A stretch of 64,000 nucleotides of DNA, from positions 434,001 to 498,000 of the forward strand of contig JAKOGH010001043.1 in assembly GCA_024811115.1 (NCBI GenBank). The letters run 5' to 3'. A program made the position numbers and the translations under genes. The stretch's first letter is position 1. Each line of letters starts with the position of its first letter. Origin of the DNA: Terana coerulea (Eukaryota; Basidiomycota; Agaricomycetes; Polyporales; Phanerochaetaceae). Under the pieces are notes generated by a model. The model saw nothing but the letters and a program-made list of their open reading frames with translations. It was not told the DNA's origin and ran no database searches. Below, one piece after another: positions 32,431 to 44,654 of this stretch.

Positions 32431-34513
32431 ATGGCCTCTGACTCCCACCAAGACCACCCCGAGCCCGCCATGGACAACGCCGCCTACGACTACCGCATCA
32501 TGCAGCCGCCCCCAGACTTTGCGGCGCACATGCAGATGCCGCACATCCCACTTCCCCTCGAGACACCGCTTCCCCCTCCTCCTACGACTTCACCGCCCAT
32601 GGCGCGTTCCCTATGCCGCAGAATATCAACGGCCCCCAAGGCCACCCGCTTTACGAGGGTGTGCTCGCGATGCACCAGATGCTGGGGCACGACCTGAACA
32701 TGTCCTGGCCCGACGTCGCCGAGTGCAACCAGCCATCGTCCATGAGCTACGCGAACAACCAGTATTGCCACCAGCCAGTCGAGCAGATGCCGCAGTGGAC
32801 GTCCCCCGACCCGTCGCTCATGGACCCGACGCCCTCCCCGCTCGACGAGTCTATGCCCCACACCCCGGAACAGATCATCGAGCTCATTCCGGAGCCTGTC
32901 GCTCAGGAGAAGGAACCCTCGCCCGCTCCAGGCCAACCTCAGGCTCAGGCCGCCGGCTACGCGATGTTCCCCCTTGTGGTCGCCGCTTCGAAGACCCACG
33001 AGCACACGATAGCATTTCAAGCCGATGTACGTACCGCTTCCACTGTTCTTCCGTCGAATGGACTCCCGGCGTATTCACTGCCTCCAATATTCCAGCGACA
33101 AAAGTCGGAGAAGGCAAGCTCAAAGCACGATCCCTTCGCGGCCGAGTTCATTCGGGAGAAACTCGGCGAGCAGCGGTGGACTATCTTCTGTTCTCGATTG
33201 GCCGAGAGGCGTACGACGTCACAGAAGACGAAAGCGAAGGGCGCGGACCACTCCGCCTTGACCTCCAACGGCGCGGCCATGGATGCTTTCGTCGTGGACA
33301 AGGCGTCGAGTGCTTCGGTCATTGACTTCCTCGTCAAGGTCGAAGTCGTGAAGGGTGTACTCCGGACATTTGTCCCGTACGTCTCTCCTCGCTTTGTGTC
33401 CGCCGTGCTTTGCGTGGCGCACGCTTTGATCCGCACGTTCTCACCAAGCATTCCCCTCCGCTTAGGCATCCGTACAACCCGCTGAAGACGCTTTCGCACA
33501 CCTACGAGCCCGCACCCTCACGCCAGGTTACGTTGAGCCGATCCACTGTGCTCGCGCTGTCGGGATGGTCCAACACCCAGTTCTCGTACTGGGCCCGTCG
33601 CGCGGAAGCCATATCCGTGCTCGGGCTGCACGACGGACGGCTGCGCACGGTCGCCACCGCCCTTCAACGGCGGCTAACGAATATGGGCCTGATTGAGTCG
33701 GCCGACGCGTCCGCTCCGTCTTCGTCGCAGGCGAGCCCATCGCAGACGAGCTTTGAGTCGCGAGGGGAGAACCTGGATCCTGAGGAATGGGTTCGCATGT
33801 ACGTCACGGGCAAGGGCCTCGACGTGATCATCGACGAGGTGAAGAAGCGCAGCGGCGTGTCCCCCTTCCTGCGTGGGAAGCACTCGAGCTTGGACCCGTT
33901 CGGCACGGCGAGCGTGGACGCCGATGGCGAGGGCGGCGGGCGCAAGGCGGTCGTGTACATGCCGACGTTCCAGGCGGAGCAGTACGTGCACGAGGTCCCC
34001 GCCGAGCTCGACGCGACCGCGCTCTCGGGCATGATCGGCGGGAAGCGCGCGGGCAAGCGCAGGGCGTCGAGCCCGCCGCGCGCGGACGGCCTGAGCGAGG
34101 CGGAGGACGGCGCATCGTGGCGGTCCGGCGGCGGCAGCGACGCGTCGGGCGCGAACGAGGACGCCCTGTCCTTCCACACGTCGTCCTCCCGCATGCAGAG
34201 CGCGAGCCCGCCGCTGTACGGCCTGCCGCAAGACCTCCCGCCCGGCTACCGCCCTCACCCTCACCCCCACCCCCACGCTCATCTCTACCATCACCACGAG
34301 CAGAACCACGCCCTGCCTGCGCCGCACGCGTTCGAGCTCCCCGTGTCGCATTCCAGAATGCAGTACCTGGACGCGGGCATGCCCCAGCTCGGGTCGGCTT
34401 CCCACGCGCACATGTCGTCACCGTACGCACGCACGACGGAAACGAAGCGGCGGAGGCTTGCGCCTGCGCCGAGCCTGGACCTGCAATACCCCCTCTCGTC
34501 TCGACACAGCTAA
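32431..34513 (+). CDS. Uncharacterised probable nuclear protein, His/Pro-rich C-terminus, apparent frameshift
   Basis: Three exons: 32431-33026, 33096-33376, 33466-34513, about 641 residues. No named domain is recognised. The middle carries the best-conserved-looking segment: LSRSTVLALSGWSNTQFSYW then ARRAEAISVLGLHDGRLRTV. The C-terminal half is disordered, with basic KRAGKRRASSPPRA, an HPHPHPHAHLYHHHEQ tract and a final KRRR, suggesting a nuclear regulator. Near 32558-32563 the N-terminal frame (PHIPLPLE) must shift by one missing base to join the next stretch (ASPSSYDFTAHGAFPMPQN). Intron 1 is 69 nt and leaves the frame open, so it could be missed by automatic calling. Confidence 0.65.
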
Positions 34514-35127
34514 GAACATAACCTCGAGACGAAAATGATGATTTATTCCATATTTTTCTCTATTCGATGCGGACACGTTGATCGTTGTTGATGCACATAC
34601 AGGCGTTCTTCTCCCAGCAGCTTACTCTACTCAATCTGTCCCGTTGACTGCGGTATTAAGTGTACCATATAGCGTGTAGTTCTCGCCAGCATCGTGTATC
34701 GTTGGAGGCCCCCTTTCCATTCACTCGCATCTGATAACGGAGTGTGCAAGCACAAAGTATACTGATTTGTCTCGTGACATAATCTGGGCATAAGTAGGAG
34801 GGCATGGCGGCGTCGTTGTAAAGTATTGTACGGAAAGCGATGATAGCGATTGGGGTGTAACGTACGGATCGGAAGGAATTGACAAGAGGGGGTATGTACA
34901 ACGACTAGGGATAGCAACTGCGACCGACGCGCACTACGGGTACCGAGCAATAAAACTACAACATAACGATATTCCAGGTGCACGACTAGGCAGCGATCAA
35001 GAATGCGTGTGATGAGTCAACACAGAGCAAAAGGGGACAGACGGACGTCCGGACGTTGTGCCCAACACCATTTCAGAACAGAACCAAGGGTCCGTTTCGC
35101 GGGAATCGGCGGCGCGAGCCGCGTCGT
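34514..35127. other. Convergent 3' intergenic region
   Basis: About 610 bp between the stops of two convergent genes. It is AT-richer than the flanking exons and has no supported gene. Confidence 0.5.
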
Positions 35128-37017
35128 CTACGTGATCTCCATGATGGACGTCTCGAGCACGCGGAACTGCGTCGGGTCCTTGGAGAGCTCGGACCAGCCG
35201 ATGTGCTCGCGCCAGTTGACCTGGTTCGCCTCCTTCTCGCCGCGGCCCTCGAACAGCCCGAGCTCGTCCTCGGACAGGCCGCGGAACATGAGGAAGAGGC
35301 GCGTGAAGACGCAGTTCTCGGCCGTGACGGAGATGTCGACCGCCGCCGCGATCTTGCCCGGCGAGAGGAAGCGGTACGCGATGTTGCGGTGCTGCGCGAA
35401 CGCGGACATGTTGTTGCTGGTGCGGCAGCGCAAGAGGGTTAGTGTTGGAAGGGTAGATGGGGACGAGGTGGCGCAGAGGACTCACTTGATGAAGTTCGTG
35501 CGCGCGTGCAGCGACATGCCGAGCTGGTCGAGCACGTTGCTCAGGTGGGGAATGAAGTCGCGGAACGACATCGCGAAGCCGTTTCGCGGCGCGATGAACT
35601 CGCTCGGGTCGACGAACGCCGGATCCGGGCTGAAAGCACCACGCGTGAGTTCCATGCCAAGGCCCAGCGAATGGAGGAAAGGGTGACGCACATCGCCTCG
35701 TAGTACAGCGACGTCGCCGTCGTCTGCGTCTCGAAATGCTCCGCCGCACCGCCGGGGTGCACGCGCAGGAAGTACTTGACCTTGTTGTCCCCGATCGACT
35801 CCGCCGTCGGCCAGGTCATGCCGAGGCTCCAGAGCGTCGAGCACGAGAGCGTCACGTCGCAGTACTGCGCCGACGGCGCGAGCAGGCTCAGGTGGCACTT
35901 CGCCGTCGCGGGCCGGGCGACCGTCGCGAGCTTCGTGATCACCTTGGAGTCCACGAGCAGGTTCGGGTCGACCTCCTGGTCGCCGGCGAGCCGCGTGCCG
36001 CTGAACTCCATGTTGTGCGTGTCGCCCTGGTGGACGATGCTGAGCTTGCCCCAGAACTGGCCGTCCACGGTCGTGCCGTCGTCCATGCGGGCCATATCAC
36101 AGTCGTCAGAGGAAACAGTGGTGTCTAGGGCTACAAATTGTCCGGGCGATAATTCTAGGTTGAAGGTGGCTGGCATGTCCAGCACAGGCGGGGGCTGTAT
36201 CATGACATATTCAGTAATCCGACATTCGAGATCATGTCGAATAAAGCTTACGGCGGTCTATAAGATGGGTCCGAAGTGTTTAGAAATATATCCGTTTAGG
36301 GAAACTGAGTTGCACTCACGGCGGCTCATCTTCTGGCGGTGGCGGACCATCGGTCACTATCTCTACTCGCAATCCTTGCACACCCATTATGGAAATCTGG
36401 TAAGTTTCCTCTCCGGACAGCTAGACCGGAGTTAGTGGGCGGACGTTGGCACTGCAAGTGCACTTACATAGATATACGGCGTAGACACCAAGCGCTGCAG
36501 ATGTGGTCAGCAGAGAATCCGGTGATTTTATTTACGAAATACATACTGAAGCGGCCAGGGATGCATAATCGACTGGGACGCGTAGACTGAACATGGCATC
36601 CGGTGGCGGCTTGACCCAGTCTCTAGCCACGGCATCCAATTCCTGTGAGATGAAGCATTCCGGCGGATTCTGACATGCTATTGTATACTGCCGTGCTTAC
36701 TGCATAAGTGGACGGGAGCTGCGGAGGTGATCAGGCGCTGTATCAGGGCCACAAACTTCACGAGCACCGGCGTACCATTTTTATAGTTTCCATATCGCCA
36801 AACGCGAGCGTGAGCAGCCTCTGCCTCGCGAGGCTCATCTGAGGTTGATGCTGTTGCTGCTGCTTCAGCTCCATCTCCTTGCCACCCTTCGGTGTCTTGA
36901 ACCGCCCCCAGAATCCCTGCGAGGGGAGACTCGCGTTGGAGGCCCTGCAATCTGCGATCAGTGGCACGTTGGCGGGATGTGTGTGCGGACGAGCACGCAC
37001 GCAGGTGAAGTGAGCAT
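35128..37017 (-). CDS. Uncharacterised Agaricomycete protein, nine exons, apparent frameshift
   Basis: Exons: 37017-37001, 36944-36776, 36718-36701, 36642-36547, 36494-36468, 36420-36320, 36194-35692, 35629-35486, 35416-35128, about 454 residues. No named domain. The N-terminus is basic/Gln-rich (GFWGRFKTPKGGKEMELKQ), followed by LPSTYAELDAVARDWVKPPP, RVPVDYASLAASRLVSTPYI and GEETYQISIMGVQGLRVEIV, then a Pro/Glu linker. The C-terminal part has FVALDTTVSSDDCDMARMDD, SKVITKLATVARPATAKCHL and ends FRVLETSIMEIT. Two exons are only 18 and 27 nt. Every junction is in phase except exon 6 to 7, which needs one more C in the C5 run at 36190-36194. An alternative is two genes, with the second starting at the ATG at 36203. 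Confidence 0.65.
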
Positions 37018-37458
37018 GGCTACACCAGGCAGCGGGGGTATGAACGGGTGCGGCGAGGGGGTATCACAGATGAAGGTACGGAGGGAAGAAGGGTAGGGGC
37101 CTCCGAGTCTTCTTGAAATGGGCAGGAAACACGAGGCAGGACCGGACCACGAGGCGGCAGAGCTTTCCTAGGAGATGCAGGGAGATGACTGCAGAGAATT
37201 CCAGCGGTTTCTGGGCTGCGATGCCATAGATAAAGGTCAAGATGCTGTCCAGCCTACTCTCACCCTTTCCCTCTGCCCTGCCATCGCTGGACTGTAATTT
37301 CTCGGGTTAATTTCGAGAGCTTTGTCGAGAGACGCGCAAGACGCGAGTGGTGGACGTCATGCACGCCACGTGGCTCTAAGCGCCACTACGGTCCTTCCGA
37401 GCCCGACTCAACTTCGTCCTTCCACCTACAACACCCCTCCTCCGACGCTCATCTCACC
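37018..37458. promoter_or_regulatory. Bidirectional promoter region
   Basis: About 440 bp between the divergent starts at 37017 and 37459. No gene and no clear TATA box is seen. Confidence 0.4.
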
Positions 37459-38524
37459 ATGTTACGCCAGGCGTTCAGCGCAAACGTACGGCTCGTCAGC
37501 CAGCGGCGGGGCTTTGTGTCCACCGTCCTGCTGACGCGAGACTGGGAGAAAGAGACCACCGGTGCTCTGAAGCGGGAGGCAAAAAAGCGCGGGTTGCTGC
37601 AGTGAGTCGCTTTCTTTGTGCGTGCATGGCTCCGTGCGAATGAAGGCGCCGCATATAGGACTGGAAGCAAAGCCACTCTCATTACTCGTCTCAAGGCGTT
37701 CGAGCGCGAGCAGGGCATCGAGAACCCCATCCCCGTGTCCCTCAGCAACCCGCGGCCGCGGTGCGACACGCGTCGACCAAGGCCAGCGAAGTGCTCCCTG
37801 GACCCGACGTGCCTATCACCACCGAATCCCCGGCGCCTCCGACTGCCACCTCTGCGACCGAAATCCCCGGTGTTCCAGCCTCTGCGGAGGACATAGAAAT
37901 TCCGCCGTCATACCCCAAGCAATTCCTGGAAGTGCACATACCTGATATCGCCCTGCCCATCCCTGAGCTCCCAGTACAAACGGTAAGCTTCAGCTGGACT
38001 TCCGTTTAATGTGTTGTTGTTTTAATAGTTGTTTGCAGCCTTTTGTACCCGACCTTTGGGAGTCCTCAAGGATTAAGGCCGAGTCTGCTCCTGCAAAGCT
38101 GGAAGAGTCTGCAACCCCTAAGGTCCACAAAATAAACACCACCGACGGCAACATTTCACACAACCTCTACCCGGACTCTACTTCCTCGTCCCACTCGTCG
38201 TCTCAGTCCCAGTCTCAGCCCCAGGGCCTCCTCCGCTCCTTCTTGGCCGACTTCCTCCCTACGGACGTCACGCCGCCGCTCAAGGAGATCCCCGAACACC
38301 TGCTCGAGGGCATCGCAGAGACCACGCAGACGTCCGGCAACCAGGAGAAGACGGACTACAACCGCACGCTGGATGAGGACGAGCGGCGCGGGGTCGGACG
38401 TCTCGCGGCCATCCTCGCGGGTGCATGGGTGCTCGCGTACAGCTTCACGCCCACCTCGTTGTCTCAGCATGAGCGGGCAGAAGAAAAGAAGCGAGAGAAG
38501 GCGAAGGCCAAGGAGCAGCACTAG
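37459..38524 (+). CDS. SAP-motif protein, probably mitochondrial, apparent frameshift
   Basis: Exons: 37459-37601, 37659-37982, 38039-38524, about 317 residues. The N-terminus (MLRQAFSANVRLVSQRRGFV) is a good mitochondrial presequence with an R-x-F/Y-type cleavage context. A SAP-like helix-turn-helix follows: GALKREAKKRGLL, joined across intron 1 to QTGSKATLITRLKAFEREQ. Then come a Pro/Ala/Thr linker, a block around FLADFLPTDVTPPLKEIPEH and a C-terminal transmembrane helix (GRLAAILAGAWVLAYSFTP) with a Lys-rich tail. The reading frame needs one more base at the C run 37749-37751 to join SLSNP to AAAVRHASTKASE. Role unknown; a membrane-anchored nucleic-acid-associated protein is an inference. 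Confidence 0.65.
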
Positions 38525-38885
38525 AGGGATTTGCCACTGTCTTCGCGCATAGACTCGGACATGCCTACTGTATGCTCACATAGTTGCGTTCTTTGCCAAT
38601 CCATTGCATTTCGCGTTGACAGCCTTCAGGGGAAATGGAGGCAGACTACAGGGATATGGCGAGGTATCGTTACTCTGAAGGTGTATTGGGATATTCTCTG
38701 CTAGCAAGCGCGCAGTGAAGTGCTTTGTGCCCGGCGCTGGTCGCGTGCCTGCGCTGCACGTTCGTTCGCGCGGATTCTGCAATGCGTTCGCATGAAGACC
38801 ACGTTCTCGTTGGCTCTCTGTATCCTGATGCATGATGGTGGGAAGACATGTGCTAAAGCACCCATTCCAGTCGTGCTCCCCGCCA

Positions 38886-38890
38886 TATAA
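38886..38890 (+). promoter_or_regulatory. TATA-like box of the histidine phosphatase gene
   Basis: ATATAAGG context 90 bp upstream of the ATG at 38980. Confidence 0.4.
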
Positions 38891-38979
38891 GGCCCGCCCC
38901 GTTGAGCTCGGCTCGTTGTGACTTCGGAGCTCGCTGACCTCTCATTGATAACCACAAGTAGAGTACTAGTGGTAGCAGG

Positions 38980-40478
38980 ATGTCGCTGTCTTTGCTTCTG
39001 GGGCTACTCACCGCGACGACCTCGTATGCAGCTGTAAACGACCTCGACGACTTCACCTCTCCCGCGATCTTCACGGCTGGCGTCTCGCCGAACTTCACGT
39101 CGCCAAACATTGGGCCGCCGTTCCAGTTCAACTATACTCTCGAGGTACACTATATATTCTGACGCAAAACACAAGTGCATACGTTCGAGCTGACAATAAC
39201 CGGGGCAGACTGTCACCGGTTTCTTTCTGCAAGATTTCAACTCCACGGATTCCTCGACTTTCAGCGTCGTGAGTCTTCCCCTCTGCAGTTCCCGCAATGA
39301 GTTCCAAGCAGCTGTTCCTTGGCGCGTGTGCAGATTAACCAAAATTTTGGTCTCGTGACGGCCAATGAGACGAACCATTGGCAGTCGTTCGCGTCGAACA
39401 TCTCCGGTATGGCCTCGTACGTTTCTTCGCGAGAACTTTGCTGAGCGCAGGGACATCGGTTAGCTTTAAATGCGAACGCACCAGCGGGAACGTCGTATCG
39501 TGTTCTCTACTTCGTGAGCCTAGCCGTCCCTCGTACTCTCGCACTCCCTCGCTCAACCCTGTGCACCAGGCCCGTCACGGCCGTACGTCCCTGTCTCCCC
39601 CATGCTCCCTGCGAATAATCTAAACCGCACGCCTCGCTTCTCTCAGAGGGCTTCCACAACGCGGCGGAGACCTTCTTCGGCACGCCCGCGTGGAACGCGT
39701 TCTGGTCCAAGATCAACGGCAACGAGAACAGCGTGTGGGGCCCGGACGCGCTGCTCACGCCGCAGGGCGTGCAGCAGGCGCAGAACCTGTCCGCCGCGTG
39801 GCGCGCGCAGGCCGCGGCGGGCGCGCCGCTCCCGCAGACGTTCTACAGCAGCCCGCTCACGCGCAGCGCCGACACGCTGAACATCACCTGGGGCGACTTT
39901 GTGCTGCACCAGCCCGGCGCGCCGGTGCCGGTCATCATCGAGGGTCTGCGGGAGACGATCGTGCGTGCATTCTGGCTCGTTTCGGGCAGGTCAAGGAGGC
40001 TGAGCTACGGCTTGCGCGTGGGTCTCGTGAAATGTAGGGCGTGCACACGAGTGACATGCGCCGCACCCAGGCATTCATCCACGCGCGCGAGCCGACGTGG
40101 CTATTCGAACGGGGCTTCGCGGCGGACGACCCGCTCTGGACGCCCGACGTGCGCGAGACGGCGGACGAGCAGCAGGCCCGGGCGCGCTCGGCGCTCGTAG
40201 AGATCTTCAACGGCGACAACTCGACATGTGCGTGCCCGCCGTCTGCTTTGCGGCAAGCACTGACGGAAAGGGTGGCTTAGATATCTCCATTACGTCGCAT
40301 AGCGGGGAGACGGCCGGGTTGCTGGGTGCGATTGGCCACAGGCCGTTCTCACTCGATACTGGTGGTGAGTGTTGGGACAACTTTCAGCTTTTCGCCGAAT
40401 TGCGACGTCCACGATGTTGTAGATTTCATCCCGGTGGTTGTTAAAGTCACTCAAGAACTTGCGACATCAAGCACCTAA
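38980..40478 (+). CDS. Secreted histidine-phosphatase superfamily protein (PGM-like)
   Basis: Nine exons: 38980-39144, 39209-39268, 39334-39406, 39464-39513, 39570-39582, 39647-39960, 40038-40227, 40281-40364, 40423-40478, 334 residues, all in phase. A signal peptide (SLSLLLGLLTATTSYAAV) points to secretion. The catalytic RHG motif (ARHGQGFHNAAE) is encoded by a 13-nt exon plus the next exon. The second catalytic His is in ISITSHSGETAGLL. TFYSSPLTRSADTL and SDMRRTQAFI are further family blocks. Several N-glycosylation sites (NFTS, NSTD, NITW) fit an extracellular enzyme. The substrate is unknown. Confidence 0.88.
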
Positions 40479-40667
40479 ACAATTCGGACACCGTACTGGT
40501 TTCTACTTGGACAGCTTGCGTTCTGTGGGTATGCATGTGTACAACAGGACAGTTTTGTGTGCGCCGTAGGCAAAAAGACACCTCTCTATGAATAGTGCTG
40601 AACACCGTGGGTATAGAGAATATACAGGGAGGGGATGGGCTTAACAGCAAGCGGGAAGCAAACAGGC

Positions 40668-43600
40668 TTAGGAGAAATACATAACATATCCCATGGTGCT
40701 ATGCAGAGGCTTGAAGTTCTTCTGGTGTTTGCCCACCTGCTCCTTCGCCGCGTCGGTGCCAGTTTCAGCTGTTCGGGAGTCCGAGTCGAGCGGCTCCTTG
40801 GGGTCGTAATGATTTTTGGCACGGCTGCACACAATGTCGGCGTCTGAGAGAGAATCAGAAACACGAACGCGACTGCAGACAGCGGGACGACATACAGTAG
40901 ACTGGTGCGGGAATCGAAACGGAGCGCGTGCTGCGCGCGTAGACGTGGCACAAAGCAAAGCACAGAGATTGCAGTGCGTCGGGGCTGTGCCTCATCGTAT
41001 GAGCGCAAGCTCGCACACGACAGAGTGGTTGAGACGTACGTGAAGGAGTTCTCGTCATGCAGCACGCTGTAATGCGCCGATCTGGAGGTGCCGAGCAGGC
41101 CCGCGTGGGACTGCAGGTAGAAGTCGAACTCGATCGGGTGCACAATGTCGGTGTCGACCACCGTCCCTGCCCTGCAGTTCCCGCTCCTGTCGGCGTCACT
41201 GGGGCGCTCTGGGAAGAAGCGGACGTGATGGCGCTTTCCGACGACAATGACAGTAATGGAGGCTTTAATATTGAGTTTCGCGCATGCGTCTGTGATAACC
41301 ATGCTTAGAATGTAGGCGGCCGCGGTTCGTCCCACCGCTCCCACCTTTGATACGAGGTAGTTCTGCAGATTGATTTGATTAGTAGAATGCTGCAATCGCT
41401 GTAGATCTATGCACGTACCCTTTTCGAGGACGTGGCTGAATTGTCCCTCAGAGACTCCGTCTACGACGTACTAGGCGTAAGGCGGCTTTTTACAGGAGTA
41501 TTATTTAGACATACCTCGGAAAAATATGATCCGCTTTGGATCCGGATTGCCTTTCTTTTCGATACGGAGGCGATAGCTGCGATATTTCTCAAGCATTGCC
41601 TGGTTATCGTCATTATGCTAACACCGCTGCAATTAACTTTGACGAACTGACTCTTGTCATATCCTCCAGGTCTTCAATCATTTCTTGACGAGGTGTCTCT
41701 GAACTCGGCAGTCGGCGATGTACTTGGCAGTATCAGAATCGACATTCGCAACCACGGCGGCGTAGGATGGGCGACCTTCTGAACCCGGTGAGGGATGCAT
41801 GACATCGGCCTGTCAGCTATGAGCAACCATTTGAAATACATTCAGCTCTTGTGAAAACACGTACCCCCATGACCATGGTCGGATTGTGGGGGTCAGTCAG
41901 GATCGTGACAGAACGAGGGTCAGGAATGGTGTTGATGCCGCCAAGTTTGACGTTGATCCTGGCAAAAAGACTGCGTAAGCCACGAGTAAACTGCAGCAGA
42001 CGGCGCAGTACATACTTTAGGCAGACATTTGCAAAGTACTGCGGCTTTGCGCGGAAGCACCTCGACGACACCATGCATTGCGTCGCGATCCCCATCTGCG
42101 GCAGACGAGTATTAGAAATGGGTGTCCCGGGGCCTGCCTGACCACTTACCGAAACGTCACCGAAGCTGCATGCCGGGACAGATGAGTATGTGAATGGTAT
42201 ACATCATAGATATACACACTGCTTAATGGCGGTGTACAGGTCAACCGCGCCATTCGGGAGAACTGCGACAATCAGGTTAGGAGGTTCTCCGCCGCCATTC
42301 TTCCTGATCGATTCGCCCCCAGCCGCACGGAGTTGCTAGTAGAGTATCATCACTATAAAAATATTAAACACAAGAGTTGGTACTTACCGCATCAACGTTG
42401 CCCTGCGCATTCTCCCACCTGATGACAGGATTTCTCTCAAGAACCTTGATGCCTTGTACGTTAAAATTGTGTCAGCCGACACAGGTACGTAGAATGTAGT
42501 GACCTCCAAAGACGACATACCGACATTGACGCAAGCTTGCAGTAAACTCGCGACCATATCTCGTGCTGGGCCTTCGTTAAAGCGCTGTTGGCTTTCGTAC
42601 ACGACTACAACCCATCGCTTGATGACCTCGGGCTTATGGAACTTCTTGTCGATCATATTCCAAGAGCCCCCGCGAGGCGTCTGTGACATCAATAAAAATA
42701 CGGACGTTGCGAACGACGGCATTTAGAAGGTGAGAAGTAAACGTACGATAGTTGCTTCCTTGGAGCCAGGTCCGTACATAAGTGTCGGAGGCTGCAAGAT
42801 ACGCGCGCCCACCCGCATAGGACCTTCGGCCTCGTGAACATGTATGCCGAATTGCTTTTGAGATAGGCGCTTTGAGGACTCTAACTGTCGACACGCGAGG
42901 GAATGTACTCACTCGCACATACTCAGACTGCCCGTAAGCTAGAACCTACAGGACATAAGTTAGAGAGAATATGATGAGTCTCAACTGGACACCCACCCCT
43001 AAGCCGTTCACGATGCTCTGCAGGCGCTCGTTGGGCCTCTTCGTTGCGAACTCAACAACGGCCTTCGTCTTGTCGGCCGGGACTTGTTTGCGCATGAGCT
43101 GGCCAGGTGGCACCCTGCACAGCTCCATCGGGTAAAGCGCGCCGTTACCAACCTGAGTTGAGGCATGGATCCGTTGAAATGACACGATAAAAGTGAATGT
43201 AATATACATACCTCTACACAGAGAACATCTGGGTAGCGGAGGGTGATGTTGTGCGTTCGCCTAAAGTACTCGGCAACCGTTATGACTTGCCCTTCCCGTA
43301 AATCGAAAGTCGCCTGGCGAGCTCCCTGGTGAGACAGCCTCCTGATGGCCCGTAGTTGACTCGAACCCGCCGGCCCGTTGCCGACATTCGTCACAATCTT
43401 CGCCCCAACGAGAAACTGTTGCAGACGGATCCGTTCACGTTCCGAAAGTCCCTTCGCAGGTCCCAACAGACTCGGATCCTGTCGCTTTCCGAGAAAGTCG
43501 AGGCTGACGGCGGTCAACGGACCGTCCTTATACATCATGCCCGTCGAGATGTCGACGTTGACCAGCATCTGTCCCGGAGCGGGGCGCATAGATTGAAAAT

Positions 43601-44654
43601 AGCCCCGCCACAACTCGACACTGTTGCCAATGTCCATTTTTTCCTGGTGCGTGAAGAACGAACGAGAGTTGAAGGGGTATCGCGCGGTCGGCTCTACACG
43701 GATGACGACGTTCAAAGCCTAAAGTGGCTGTTAGAGCTATGTTCAAGTGATACAACTATTGTCCGTACCGTGATGGCGGTAAGTATGACATTGTCGTGAC
43801 TCTGTTGCCCATCAAGGAAGCGCCTCAACACCCTGTAAACCTAGCGTTGAAAACAGGGCTCGATGCTTGGTTTAGTGAGAAAATTCATACTCTGGGTTTA
43901 TGGCTGAGCCTGCGGCTTCAGATATTGTCACCTTAGTCGACTTCCGCGCTCTTGCCGGGGCTCCCGCAGTAGGAACAGATGGGCCTCCTATGGAGACATC
44001 GAACTAGAAGGACAAAACATCGACATCATCAATGCGCATTCAGTGGTCCCGTGGTGTTGATTCTCACCGTAGCTGACCCGTCTGTGAAGGGTAGCTTTAC
44101 AGTCGAAAAGAGGTTCTTCCGTCCATCGTATGCGGCCCGAGGAGTGAAGATCTGAGGGGCAAGGACCTCCTGTAGCCGACGTATGACATCCATGTTTCTC
44201 TTCACAGGCATTTCCTCTTCTGATGGCACCATCTCTGCAAGGTACTTCAATAACGAGGCGATGAAGACGAGGATGTACGTACGCACTCACTAATCAAGTA
44301 AAGCACGAAGGGTATAATCTCGGTTCAGCACTATATCATGAGCCAGCATGTGTATCAAGTACCTTCGTAGTGGTAGATAATCCCGCTGGGGATATCCACG
44401 CGAAAATGGTTGGTAAGGATCCGGGTTGCGGTCCCTGCAGAGCCGGGGGCTTGCCTACGAACGCCGACCGTCTGCACATGCTCGGCGGGCACGCCAGCTG
44501 TGCTGCTCGCCATGGAGATGGATGGGCTGCCCCCTCGTCCCCCGAGCGGCACTGCACCCCGTCCACGACCACCGCGACCACCGCCACGCCCACCACGCCC
44601 GCCTCGGCCCCGTCCTCCTCGCTCGGACCCGCTTACTGATCCGCGATCAGACAT
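40668..44654 (-). CDS. Argonaute (QDE-2/AGO family), 21 exons, apparent frameshift at the Glu finger
   Basis: RNA-guided slicer of the fungal RNAi pathway, about 929 residues. Exon ends (coding order): 44654-44363, 44234-44068, 44003-43891, 43832-43769, 43718-43212, 43152-42997, 42945-42913, 42854-42747, 42680-42521, 42452-42388, 42335-42220, 42165-42150, 42095-42016, 41958-41865, 41809-41652, 41599-41515, 41460-41419, 41363-41346, 41289-41040, 40984-40896, 40843-40668. The protein has an RGG-rich N-terminus, then ArgoN, linker, PAZ, Mid and Piwi. Catalytic Asp residues are in VMGADVMHP and [14 protein letters not shown], the Glu finger is in [10 protein letters not shown], and the fourth residue is Asp in APVYYADIVC (DEDD). 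One base is missing at 41697-41701, just before the Glu finger. Confidence 0.93.

Noticed and set aside
32249..33325. 358-codon plus-strand frame overlapping the 32431 gene
   Set aside because: It runs through the gene in the wrong frame, is Arg/Pro/Ala-rich and crosses exon-intron borders that fit the other frame.
34255..34310. Microsatellite of CCCTCACC/CCCCCAC units
   Set aside because: It is simply the coding sequence of a His-Pro tract in frame with the 32431 gene.
33674..34521. Long Arg/Ala-rich open frames on both strands (about 244 codons each)
   Set aside because: They are GC-rich shadows of the third exon of the gene at 32431-34513. No splice or start context supports them.
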